Assembly (NCBI GenBank): GCA_028023455.1
Contig: JAQFVV010000013.1
Span: 2,358,001 to 2,422,000, forward strand
Reading direction: 5' to 3'
Length of the DNA: 64,000 nt
Source of the DNA: Epiperipatus broadwayi
Lineage: Eukaryota > Onychophora > Udeonychophora > Euonychophora > Peripatidae
In this document: one piece after another, positions 1 to 11,649 of the stretch
Layout: the number at the start of each line of letters is the position of its first letter
Numbering within the stretch: the stretch's first letter is position 1
Made by a program: the position numbers and the translations under genes
The notes under the pieces: model-generated
Seen by the model: only the letters and a program-made list of their open reading frames with translations
Told to the model about the DNA's origin: nothing
The model's database searches: none

Positions 1-3000
1 GTTGCTGCCCTCTTAAATAATGCAGCAATGATATGAAACATGAAAGCTTTGATTATGGTGCTTGTCACCAAAAATATTCAGCTAAATTAAGAAAAAAAAA
101 TAAAACTGCTTTGTAAAACATACACACATATATAAGCAAAAGAATTACACATACAAGTAAAAAAAAAAAATTAATGTTAGATAAAATCAATTTAACTTTT
201 TTTTAAAGCAGTTACTACGCTTTTTTATTACTTTTCAGGCGTAAACATGTTTGTGAATCTGTCAAATTTTTTTATTAATCTTATGCATATCTTTAAACTT
301 AATTTTGACTTTTTAGATATTTATATTTGAAAAATTACTTTGTCCCATTATTAATACATTATATGTTATTAAGCTAACTTTATTTTTTCACTCTTTTTAT
401 CAGTATTATTTATTTCCCCTTTTGATAGAGCATCAAGTTTTCTCATCTGAATCATCTAAAATATTCCATTGTTGTTGCATTTCTTTAAAAAAATATATAT
501 ATAAATTGTTCATTTTTCTATTATACATTACCATTCAGCTTTGTATTGTAACTTTTTTTCAGTATGTGATCTACTGGTATCTCTTTTATATTTTCTAAAA
601 CATTTATTGAATGATACTAGATAGCTATTCAACGCATATAAGTTGCACCAATATTATCTTTTTAGTATTTTTATCTATTATTGAGATAAAAGCTATCTTA
701 GAAGTTTCACATATTTTGGTTACATTAAAAATGTTTCATCAGTAAGAATTCTTCACAGAAATCATCCATGAAGACTTATGCTCTGGCTAAGTCTTTACTA
801 TATTTCCTAAGTCATCATAAATTAAAAGCTGATTATATTAAATAAAATATTTTACTTATCATTCATCAATAAACTGATCAATCACACTCAGCATTCATTT
901 CTATTTCAAAATAATTCTTATTAGGTATATTAACATACACATGGCTAAAATACTGTCATTCTGTTATTAAGATTTATGTACATGCTTTTTTGAAGAGCAT
1001 TTACATCTGTAATTTTTCATTATTCTTATTAAGTTAATTGTTATTATTATAATCAACTTTGTTATCAGAGGATCTTTTCATAATTTTTTTTGACAGCTTG
1101 AAATGTTCTCCATCTCTCCAAAGTAATAACTTTTATCTTCAATACAGATTTTAAGTTTTATTTTTGCCTCACATAAAATTTTGGATGTATCTTTTAATAA
1201 GTTATTAAATATTAAAACTTTTTTAACAACTTGAAATGATGAAAATATTGTAGTATAAAAACATGTTTATTGTAAATAACTAAAAGCAGTAATCTCAAGC
1301 CAGAATGTCCCTAATATTGCAACACATTTTTTTTTTTGTTAAGAATTCAATAGTAGAAATATTTTAATAATAGTTCCAAAAAAAAAAAAAATTAAACATT
1401 TTTTTTTTTATGTTTGTATTTCATCTGTTTGCCATATCCATAATCTATCTCAAGTCCCAGTTAGATAAAATTTGGAAAAAATTTTAACTTCTAATCAGGC
1501 TTAAGATTTTTTTTTTTTTTTTTTGAAGTATTAAATTCATAGTTAATCATCAGTACTGGAATGGTATCCATTCTTAATGGGAAGATAAAATACAGATAGA
1601 AACAGAAATTGTAAAACTTGATGAGTAATACTTTCTTTCTTATTCTTAAATGAAAGCCTGTTGGAGAACCATTACCTATATATTCAAAGACTGGCTATTT
1701 ATCTAGCTGGCCTAATAAATAGTGTATTAGTAAAGAAATTAGTTTATTATATTAGAACCCCCCCCCCCCCCACAAAATTTTATTATATTGAAGAATTTTT
1801 TTAATATTATTAAAATAGAAATTATTAAAACTCTGTAAAAAAAATATAAGTGGGTCCAAAATTGAGTAAATAATGGTTATAAAATATTTCTATTATGTGT
1901 TAGATTGATTCCATTATCCAATTCAATTGTTAAATATTTTTTTAAAAATTCAAAATTTATATAAATTTTTCCATTTAACTGTCAGTAATAATAGTATACA
2001 ACACAAAGTCTTAAATAGTAGTAGTCTCTTCTTCAGATGATGTTTTGGTTCTGACCAATGAAAATCTAGCATGGAAATTGAACCAGTAACTGTTAACTTT
2101 GCAAAATACTGAATTTTAATTGACACATTATCTAGATGGAATAGCCAATTGGTTAGATCATCAAAATAAATTCAACATTTAATGAAATTAAATTATAGTT
2201 CATTTCTCATACTTAATTATAATTAGTCAGGCCAATAACATTTGATTTTTTAAAAAAAATAATAATTTAACATTACAACTAGATAGTGGAAATAGTTAGA
2301 CATATAACTACAAGTAAAATGTCATCATCTTAAACTTTCAGATAAATAATGTAAAATATTGTTTAAAGCTTCACAATTATTTAAAAAAAAATGTGATGAA
2401 GGCAAAGTTACCTCATCATATAATTTGGGGTGGGGGTGAAGGCATCAGTATCAAAAGTAGTCAAATTTTAAACCTATTATAGAAAGGATGTAAAAATGCA
2501 TTGGAGTTTTAGAAGTAATTGTTGAAAATTATTTTAAAAAAGGAAAGTTTAATTTTTGATTTTGAAAAGGAATAATATTAGATTGAAAATAAGATTATAA
2601 AAGAAATTTTATAAGACAGAAGAGGTAAGTATATTTAAATAACATTTTTTACAAAAAAAAAAAAAAAAATATATTGTGCAGTTCTAAGGCAGTATTGTTT
2701 TATCCATCACTTTGTTTAGATGAAATGCTAAACCAAATCTTGTTATGAATAACATAAGCAGTGGATGAAGTAGGATACACTTCTGATGATGATGCAATAT
2801 TTTCACTCAGCAAACTTAACCATAAAAGCAGGATTGATATAGTTTGGGATAAAAATACATATAAAATTATGAGATATATGGAAAAGATTAAACTTAAAAG
2901 AATAATAGCTAGGCTTGAACTCAAAATGCAAATTAGTGCTTCTGACAGAATCAATAAAATTAAAATGGGGATGGTTAAACAAATTATAATAAAGATATAA

Positions 3001-3540
3001 ATTATTAAACAAGAATATTTTGATTTTTTTGTATAATTAAAAAAGAAATTGAATGGAAGTTTCTAAAATAGATAAATAAATGGAAATCAAAAGCTAGGTT
3101 AGATAAATAAACTTAGGAATCAAAAAGTTTTAAAAAGAAATTTTTATAAATGATTGACTTGTCAATGAATAAAAAGCTCTGGTTTAATATCTAAACCAGA
3201 AAAAATGGAAACTAGCATAAGATTTAGAATTGTGATGTTTCTTATCATAAGAAACAATCACTAATAGACAGGTTGTTGGTAGTCTTTTTGTGCACATCTT
3301 AGAACTAATTTAAAAAAAGATGTCTTAATGGTAACATGATGAGAAGCAGCATTTTTGAAATTCTGAGGCCTATTGTAATTAACAAGAAGGAAACTATTGC
3401 ATCCCATCTTTAATCTGACAAAAATTAGATTAGTTATATTAAAGATGAGTAATTTTAAGCAATTTACACAAAAAATGAGTTTATAAAATAACAATTTAAT
3501 TTTATTTATTTTTTTAATTTGGAAAATGTAATCATCATCA
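1..3540. other. Featureless AT-rich DNA
   Basis: This is non-coding DNA downstream of the visible mbl exons, with many poly-A/T runs and a 14-base poly-C run at 1758-1771. Short perfect hairpins occur near 3179-3200 (CTGGTTTA/TAAACCAG) and 3238-3256 (GTTTCTTAT/ATAAGAAAC). The short overlapping ORFs at 2700-3012 run on both strands with no recognisable protein. I see no gene. Confidence 0.5.
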
Positions 3541-6500
3541 TCATCAACCCTTATCAATCCACTGTAGGATGAAGTTCTCTCCAAGTTCAATCCATCTCTG
3601 ATCTTTAGCTTCTTTTCTCCACATCACCCCTGCAAACTTTCTTATTTCATCTCTTGGAATCCAGTTTAAGATTTCAAGTGTCCATTTATTATCATCTCTT
3701 CTAGCAATATGTCCAGCCCAACTCCACTTCAGTCTTTTAATTTTTTCAATGAGGTCAGTAACACCTGTTTGTTCCTTACCCATATATTGCGTTTTCGATC
3801 TTTTCTTGTTACTCCCAACACACATCTCTCCATACTTCTTTGAGTGGTCTGAAGTCTCTGTATTGCTCTTCTATTAAGTGTCCAAGTCTCAGATCCATAA
3901 GAAAGAACTGGTAAAACACATTTATAGGCATATTTGCAAAGCACTCCAACTAAGTTTAATTATATGATTAATTTCATCCATTATGTTTCCATCTGTATTA
4001 ATAATGTGACCAAGATATTTGTAACTGGTAACTTCTTCTAACTCATCATAATCAATCTTAATTTTTATACTTTGAGAAAATCCATTAAACATTACTTTAG
4101 TCTTTTTAACATTTATCTTTAGTCCTACTTTCATCTGATAACTCCTGCAACATTTCTTGCAGCTCTAAAGCATTATTTGCAAAAACAACTACATCATCTG
4201 CAAAATCTAAATGACTTAAATAATCTCCATTTACTTTCACTCCTTTAGCTTCCCATTTTAATCCACAAAATACTTCTTGCAGCACTGCTGTAAAAAGTTT
4301 TGGAGATATAGAGTCACCCTGTCTTACACCCTTCTCAATGTTGACTTTCCCAGTAGCATTATGTAATCTAATTGTTGCTGTTGCATTTTTATAAATATTC
4401 TTTAAAATATGACAATATCTTGGATCTATACCTTGATGATCCAATGCTTTAATCACTGAAGAAATGTTTATAGAATCAAATGTCTTTTCATAATCTACAA
4501 ATCCAAAGCATAATGGCAACTCATATTCATTTGTCCTTTCTATAACTTCTCTCAATATCTGAATATGATCTACTGTACTAAAACCACTTTTAAATCCAGC
4601 TTGTTCTCTTGGTTGGTGGAAATCCAATGTTCTCTGTAGACGAGTTGTAATTATCTTGGTAAAAATTTTGTATAAAACTGATAAAAGGCTGATGGGTCTG
4701 TAATTTCTAATATCTTCTTTATGACCTTTTTTAAAATATTAATACTGCATTCATCCAATCATCTGGTACATTTTTATCACTTAGATATTTGGTATATAAC
4801 TTTGCTAAAAATTTTTCGATTTCTTCACCTGCTTCTTTTAATATATCAATTATAATTCCATCATTACCTGAAGCCTTTCCTTTCTTCATTCATTTAATTA
4901 CATGTCTCACTTCTTCATGTAAAATTCTGGGCAATTCGAAAGATGTAATAGATATAGGAGGTACTTGTTCTTTATTACTATATAATTCTTGATAAAAATC
5001 TTCTACCCAATTCATGATGTCATCTCTCTTTTTAGTAATAATTCCATCTTTTTTTCTTATTGCAGATATAAATTTCCTACCAATACCAAAATGTTGTTTT
5101 ACACTCTTGAGACTTTTATTCTCTTCTACAGCTTTCCTTGCTATTTCACAGTTATACTTTCTTATATCATTTTCAACTTGTTTCCGCACCATTTTACAAA
5201 ATTCGAGATATTCAATCCTTTTTAATGCATCATTTTTATATATCTCCATATTTCTTCTTTTCTTCATAAATTCTCTAGTCTCAGTAGATTTTTTATTGGT
5301 CAATTGCTGCTTTTTTCTACCAGCTATCTTTGTTGCTGTTTTCAAAAGTGTATCAGTTATTTTCATATTAATTTCATTTAAATCTGAATCATGTTCAAAA
5401 TCTACTAATGCTTGAAACCGATTTGTAAGTTCTAATTTAAATTCATTAGAATGTTTCTGAAGATTAGGAATATCAACTGTAAATATTGTTTTTTGTAATA
5501 ATTTTTGTGTCTCTAGCTTTGCATTAAGACGAATCTTACATATTAATTGATGATCACTTCCTGTGTTAAATTTATTAAGAATATTACAATCTTGAAATAT
5601 GTATTTTCTGTTAGTCAAAATATAATCCAATTCTGCTGTACCTTCATTTGGATGCTTCCATGTCCATTTCCTTTTAACATTTTTCTCAAAAAAAGAATTC
5701 ATAATATAAAGTTTTTCTTTTTCTGCAAACTCCACAAGTCTATGTCCTCTCTCATTTCTATTACCATAACCAAAATTACCTACAGCACTTTCATTTGTTT
5801 ACCAATTCTAGCATTGAAATCTCCCATAACAATTTTACAATGTTGTTTACTCTGATCAAAAGCCTTTTGTACATCCATATAAAAATCTTCTACTACTTCA
5901 TCACTATGAGAACTTGTTGGAGCATAAACCTGAATTATCTGCATTTGGTATCTGCTATTAAATTGTATAACTAATCTTGCCACTCTGTCTGATACACCAT
6001 CAATCTCAACAATGTTATTCTTCCACTTTTTATTTAAAATGAATCCTACTCCATTTGTATTTCCAATATTTGTGCCTTTATAATAGAGTACATGTCCACT
6101 TTTTAAATCAATTGTCTCTTCACTTTTTCTTCTAACTTCACAAAGTCCAATAATGCCCCATTTAACATAAGACCTTGTTCTAATTGTTGCTATCTTCCTT
6201 CACTTGAAAGTGATCTGCAGTTGTAAGTACCTAAATAATAAGTTGTCAAGAAATGGCAGCCTGTGTCCGCAATCAGGGGATTCTTAGTACCCTCCGCCTT
6301 CGGCCTTCAACCGCTGCCTTGGTTGGTGACTTTACAGCCTCCTGGGAATAAGGGCCATGATTTATTTTTGTCTGCCATAATTGTATAATTATTAGAAAAT
6401 ATTTATCATTTACACATACATTCATTCTGCCTTATCAGGCAACTGAGAAGAAAAATCATGGTGTTTCTTGATCTTAAACTCAGAGGTAAAAAGCCAATAA

Positions 6501-6720
6501 ACTCACTATGTTGGCTAATGCGTGTTGGTGAGCAGCCCATCCATGTTCATATACTATATGAATAATCACATAGTAATAACAGCCCCAACAACAAGAACGT
6601 ATGGAGAGGACATTAGGAATTTGCCCTGCTCGGTTCCTTTAGGCCTCCAAGAGGAATCAAAGGGTCTCCTTTCAGTTAATAGCAAACTCCTTTCTGCTAA
6701 CACACATGCAATAATAATCT
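3540..6720 (-). mobile_element. RTE-clade non-LTR retrotransposon (LINE), near full length, degraded
   Basis: The element runs on the minus strand, the same orientation as mbl. In order it has a 5' region (about 6720-6200), an apurinic endonuclease, a reverse transcriptase, a C-terminal region and a 3' tail of GATGAT repeats at 3536-3547. Such simple-repeat tails are typical of RTE elements. The 5' region, including AGGGGATTCTTAGTACC-like sequence on the plus strand, recurs in the second copy at 50000-50400. That supports about 6720 as the 5' limit. A few frameshifts and stops make it non-autonomous today, but the motifs are easy to read, so it is not ancient. Confidence 0.88.
3544..6190 (-). 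pseudogene. RTE endonuclease-reverse transcriptase ORF, broken
   Basis: The endonuclease domain reads open from about 6180 to 5780 (GLCEVRRKSEE, GHVLYYKGTNIG, QVYAPTSSHSDE, MGDFNARIG). A one-base frameshift near 5780 then moves the frame to 5735-4890 (LYIMNSFFEKNVKRKWTWKH, LDYILTNRKY). A TGA interrupts the start of the reverse transcriptase near 4890 and a frameshift follows near 4735. The 4627-4106 segment holds QAGFKSGFSTVDHI, VRQGDSISP and the catalytic FADDVV. After further frameshifts the C-terminal end reads YGSETWTLNRRAIQRLQTTQ and WSWAGHIARRDDNKWTLEI, and stops at 3544. The family copies itself by target-primed reverse transcription. At least four lesions make this copy dead. The plus-strand ORFs over it are shadows. 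Confidence 0.9.
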
Positions 6721-8750
6721 AATAATATAAAAGAATTATAATTTACAGCACTACGTCACACTGTTATAAATAAGTTAACACTGATGATTAAGTGTTATCA
6801 CTTGGTCATGATACTGAAACTGTTTGGATATCTGCTTTTGGGCAAAAAGTATAACTTATGTTTTTTTTTGCTTTACTAATATAGTTTGAATAATGTCATC
6901 CCATCTCACTTATTCCTCTTCTTTTAAGAAAAAAAAGCAATTCTTCAATTTTTTTTTTTAATACCTAAGTGAATTGCACAATGGCTCTGATATCATCAAA
7001 AGAAATATTAAAATTTATGGTTTGGTTGTAACTTAGCTTCTTCATGGATTTTTTTTTCTTGGTAAAAATTAAAATAGCAGCTACTCGAAGTATACTATGT
7101 TTTTAAGACTATTGCAATTTATAAGTTATAATTTTTCAAAATGTCATTTGTATGTGTGAATACATTTATATGCCATTTTAATTGGTTATTAACCATGACT
7201 TATAAATGCAAAATCAATCTTATGATTCTAAAAATATTTTGAACATCAGGTAATCCTATTTGAAGTGTTAATTTAAATAATTTTTTAGATTTAATAATAA
7301 CAGAAATAAATAAGAATAGAAAATTCATTAGCTGTTTCTTTCCTTTTTTAGTTTTCATTATTTTAATTAAACTTACATAGAAGAAGTTTCAATTTAATGT
7401 AGTGAATGATGTAATTTTGGAATATTTATAAGACTGAGATATTGATTAGTTTTAATATTACACCTGCCTTCTAACAAAAAATTAAAATATATATAATTTC
7501 TGCTACTCAAACTTTTTTATCATTATTAATTATTTTCAAAAAATATAAATTCTACAAATCATCTGACCATCTTTTCCAAACCTTTCTATCTCTTGATTTC
7601 AAATAAACATTTTATGTCTTTCTTAAAATTATTTATACCCCCCATTTCTCCACTCACTTTCTGCAGTTTTTAAAAATACATGTATAATTTCTTCTTCTTT
7701 AAATTCAATATTTAGTTTTAATCTCTTTCAACTTTTTGATTTTCTTAATAAATGATTTTATTTCAACTTTTTAAAAATCATTTTCATATTTATTATGTTC
7801 TTTTTAAAATGTACACATATGAAGTTGTTTGTTTTCCTTCCTAATCATTCAAACCTGTTTTTAAATATAAGTTGAATATATTGTCTGTTTATTGAATTTA
7901 ATTTTTATAATAGTTTTTTGATCACTAATTTGACTATTAACTATCTTACAAAGTAACTTCTGCAACTACATTTTTAATGTTTTATCCTTTCCTATTTTAA
8001 TTCATTTAGTTTTGTATTTGTATTATATTTTCAGTGAAAGCTGAACTTAGGATGCTGATATATTTGATTTTCCTTTATGCTGATTTAATAATCTTCTGTT
8101 TTAAGTCTAACTACAAATTTGACATAACCAATGTGAAGACAGCTTGAAAATAAATTTATAAAAATCTAAAAAATGATTAACAGGTTTTTTTTTTATCCCT
8201 AAGAAATTTCAGAGGAAACGAGCAGATAATAGTATCAGCCAAAATAAATTGAAAAATATAATGAAATGCAATTTAAGTGAAGTTTTAAAAAATGCATCTA
8301 AATTATGAACTAATTTTCAAAAACAAAACAAATATAAATGGCATACACAACATACAAGTTAGGAATAAAAAAAAAAAGGCAGAACTACAATCCAACTTCC
8401 ATATGTAAAACATGGCAAACAAGATAAAACTAGAGGGAATATGAAAAAACAATCAATTTGAAATGATAAGTATTCATATGACGATATATATATATTTACA
8501 TACTTATAATTAAGAATAAATTATATCCTGATAGTAGAAAAGTGTTGTGCATTTTTTTTTTTGCAATAGTTATTTTCTAATTATTTCCACAAAACTGACA
8601 ATAATTCAAATTTTTAAATTCACCTTACAAATGCAGTATTTCTAACAAGAACTCCTAGGCAACAGTAGTCTTTAAATAAATACAACAATGATTAACATTT
8701 GAAGACTTATAAGGTAGTCAAGCCTAATTAAAAAAAATGACAGTTTAAAT
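6721..8750. other. AT-rich spacer with no recognised feature
   Basis: I found no coding frame, RNA gene or clear repeat family here. The pyrimidine-rich stretch at about 7550-7960 looks like decayed repeat sequence, but I cannot assign it. Confidence 0.4.
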
Positions 8751-8751
8751 A

Positions 8752-9172
8752 AGTGGTTCCTAACTTTCTTTTTGGCCATGCCATACTTAAGCAATTCTAA
8801 AATCCGCCCCCCCCCCCCCGGCCACATATACTTATTATTCAAAAAGTGAATTCCTATTCATGTGGAGGCCTAAAAAGCCATTAATAAAAGGACAGTTGAA
8901 ACACAATGGAGTTTCTAGCCAGAGTTAAACAGAAAGGTTATCTAAACAGAAAAGACATTTGAGAAGTGAAAAGAGAAAAATTTAAAAAGCAATCTTAGCT
9001 TAATTTATGCATAAAAAGATATAAGAACAATTAGCTGGCTATCAAATTCACTGACAATAATTAAAAAAAAAAAAAAATTCACTGTTAATAGCTTATTCTC
9101 AAATTATCCCACTTTAAAATCAAATCGCTCACTCTGTGGGGCATTAGCTGCACATTGGAAACCATGGGTCTT
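8752..9172. mobile_element. Probable non-autonomous hAT-type element (MITE)
   Basis: The left end (AGTGGTTCCTAACTTTCTTT then GGCCATGCC) has the look of hAT-superfamily ends (CAGTGGTTCTCAACCT-like). The right end, read in reverse complement, is CATGGTTTCCAATGTGCAGC then TAATGCCCCA, an imperfect inverted match. No transposase frame lies between. A 13-base poly-C run sits near the left end. I could not define an 8-bp target duplication, so the boundaries are approximate. Confidence 0.4.
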
Positions 9173-9217
9173 AATGTATATTAGAAGCCTTTGACATATT
9201 TCCCAATATTTAGAAAT

Positions 9218-9368
9218 GTATGTCCAATGCGATTGGGCACATTTTAAAGAGTGTCCGACTTGGGATCGAGAGATCCCAGATCGATTCTGATGTTCGCAGG
9301 TCTAGCGCTCAAACTTCTTATGAACTCTTGAGCAATAAAGCCATATGCCTTTTTTTTTTTTAAAGAAG
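9218..9368 (+). mobile_element. tRNA-derived SINE
   Basis: The sequence ATGCGATTGGGCAC...GAGTGTCCGACTTGGGATC resembles a tRNA head with a degenerate A box. The self-complementary TGGGATCGAGAGATCCCA forms an anticodon-arm-like hairpin. CAGATCGATTCTG is a degenerate B box (GGTTCGANTCC-like). About 90 nt of unrelated body and a long T run follow. It is too diverged to be a functional tRNA. Confidence 0.55.
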
Positions 9369-9899
9369 CCAGTGTTTAAAGTATACAAGCAATAGTTGTG
9401 GTTTTATTAAAAAAAAAAAAGATCAGTATATTATTTAATGTAATTACTTATTTTAAAGAACTCACTATTCACATTATAATATATACAGATTTTTTTTTTT
9501 TGCCATGTATGCAGTGGAACAGTGTTCGGCACCTTTTTTAGTGTATTTTTAATGTTTCAAACATAATTTGATGAAACGATATTATCACATGTACATAATT
9601 ACAATTCATATTTATATAATTTGAACAAATAAAAAAATATGGTCTTTTATGAATCAGATAAAATATGGATGGATTCAAAATTGGCATTTTCATGTAGTAA
9701 GTTAGAAGTGGATTCATCCATGTTCTCATTGGTCACTCGTGGTCAACAACTGATTATTGCGACACATGTGCAGCCAGTAATGTCTGACATTTGTGATTGA
9801 ATGCACCTGCATAGCGATTGACAATGTGTGGAATATTTAATTTCTTTATTATGATGTAAATTTAACATCGTTATTTTTATTTATTTATTTTTTAGTGTA

Positions 9900-11640
9900 A
9901 AAGTTTATCCCAAGTTTAAAAATGAAAAACATTTCCAATTACTTCTCGGCAGTTGATCCCACTAATAAAAATTCCAAAACAATGACAGAAAATATTGATA
10001 CGAGTTGATGTTCCTGAATCATCTCAATCAGATCTTAGGTGCAATGCCGAACTCAAAATGATTGACTGGATTGCTGATCATTGGATGAAAAAAAAGATTT
10101 TTGCTCAAAAAATGAATGGTTGAACATACACAAAATAAAACTTGGCTACACCTTGCAGAAACATTAGAACTCTTGAAACTGAAGAGACAATGGGAATGAA
10201 CATTTCCAAAGAATGTGCCAACAATGAAATCGCCTAGTCTGGGAAAGATAGGAAGTTACAATTGAGCTCACTTCGGAAAAAAAATTTCATCATAGAGAAT
10301 CTGCTGCACACAAAGCAGCGCTAAAAATTATTTTTAAAGCCGAAAAAAGGAAGATTGAAAACATATTTTAAAAATCATTCTCATGAAAAAGTATTATCAG
10401 AAAAAAATTTTCAAACTGCATACAAAGTAACAAAGTAAAATCAATCATTCTCTACTTTTAAAAGTGATCTGCAAGAACTGAATGGAATTGAAATGGCTGT
10501 ATTCTTTATTCTACAAATGCATGCATTAATATTGGAATCATGTAAGTGATAAAATGAGAAAAAATGTATTTAAAAAAAATGTTCAATTGGAAAATATAAT
10601 TTCATTGATAAATGATGTATCAACTACCATAAGCAAAATAACCACCTTATTGTGTTTGTTCGATGCTGTATCCAAAGTGTTGAAATGAATTCACAGATTA
10701 ATTTATTTTTAAACTTGATCGAACTTTAAAATGACAAAAAGAATATTTGAATCCTTACTCCAATTTCTTGAATTTTATGGGATAACAGAAGATTATTTTA
10801 AAAAATATTTAATTTCGGTAGCATATGATGGTACTGCTGTGATGTTAGGATGTAAAAGTGAAGTGAAAGAATTGCTGACACAAAAATTTCCTTCCATTAT
10901 AGTTTGGCATTGTGCTAATCATAGAATTTGAATTAGCAGTATGTGATGTTGTAAGGAAAATTTCAGGAATCAATAGATGCAAATCATTTATTGATAAACG
11001 TTATGTTTTATACCATGCATTGCCAAAGAAGAATAAGAGTTGTATGAATGTACAAATTCATTAGGCATTTAACTTCTCGCAAAAGTTTCAAAAAAAAAAA
11101 AAAAAAAGGAATCTCCTAATGACCCGAAAATATTTTATACCACATTGAAAGAGTCAATTGAAAAAAGGATGCTAGATTAGCAAAGAAGTTGAGTTTTGCA
11201 TTTTGGGTTCACATGCTTGACCAAAAATACTGGCTTGAAGATATTGATATATAGTTGACATTTGGACAGATGGAAATTAGAAACATGTCAGACTACAACT
11301 AAACAAAAGAGTAATGATTCTCAAAAAGACACATTCTGGAAAACTATTGCATTTTATATATGCTCTGAATTCTATTCCCATTTCTTCAAGTTAATGTGAG
11401 TTGAATCTAATTATTACCTCAATGAGATCTTTGTTGAAAATCAAAACAGTTTCAGCACTTTTGTTCATCAAACTTGTTGGACCACTTTTTGATCCTTCAA
11501 AATATTTTTATTTGTGATTACTCAGAGGACGTCATTCAGCCATAGACACTAACACTAAGAAAATGAACCGAGATTATTTATCAGATGAGAATTGGACAAA
11601 ACTTTGGAAATCACTATAAACCTTTATTCAATTATATAAA
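9900..11640 (+). pseudogene. hAT-like transposase (KIAA1586/ZMYM-type), decayed
   Basis: A plus-strand reading, interrupted by many stops and shifts, starts at about 9922 with MKNISNYFSAVDPTNKNSKT. It continues through LRKKIFHHRESAAHKAALKI near 10270. The best segment (10731-10931) reads ISVAYDGTAVMLGCKSEVKE then LLTQKFPSIIVWHCANHRI, then shifts frame into ELAVCDVV-like sequence. The DG(T)(A/S)VMLG...FP.....HC.NHR.ELAV signature is that of the hAT-type transposases from which human KIAA1586 and ZMYM-like genes derive. YHALPKKN and an LKESIEKR-like piece follow. No intact catalytic domain remains. Possible ends are CAGTGTTCGGCAC near 9520 and a poorly defined right end near 11640. Confidence 0.75.
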
Positions 11641-11649
11641 GTTTTCCAA

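Noticed and set aside
3261-3590. 109-residue minus-strand ORF downstream of the LINE
   Set aside because: Starts in the GATGAT tail of the RTE element and reads low-complexity sequence.
5014-5415. 133-residue plus-strand ORF (and 102-residue ORF at 5547-5855)
   Set aside because: Antisense shadows of the RTE endonuclease-reverse transcriptase, with hydrophobic low-complexity sequence.
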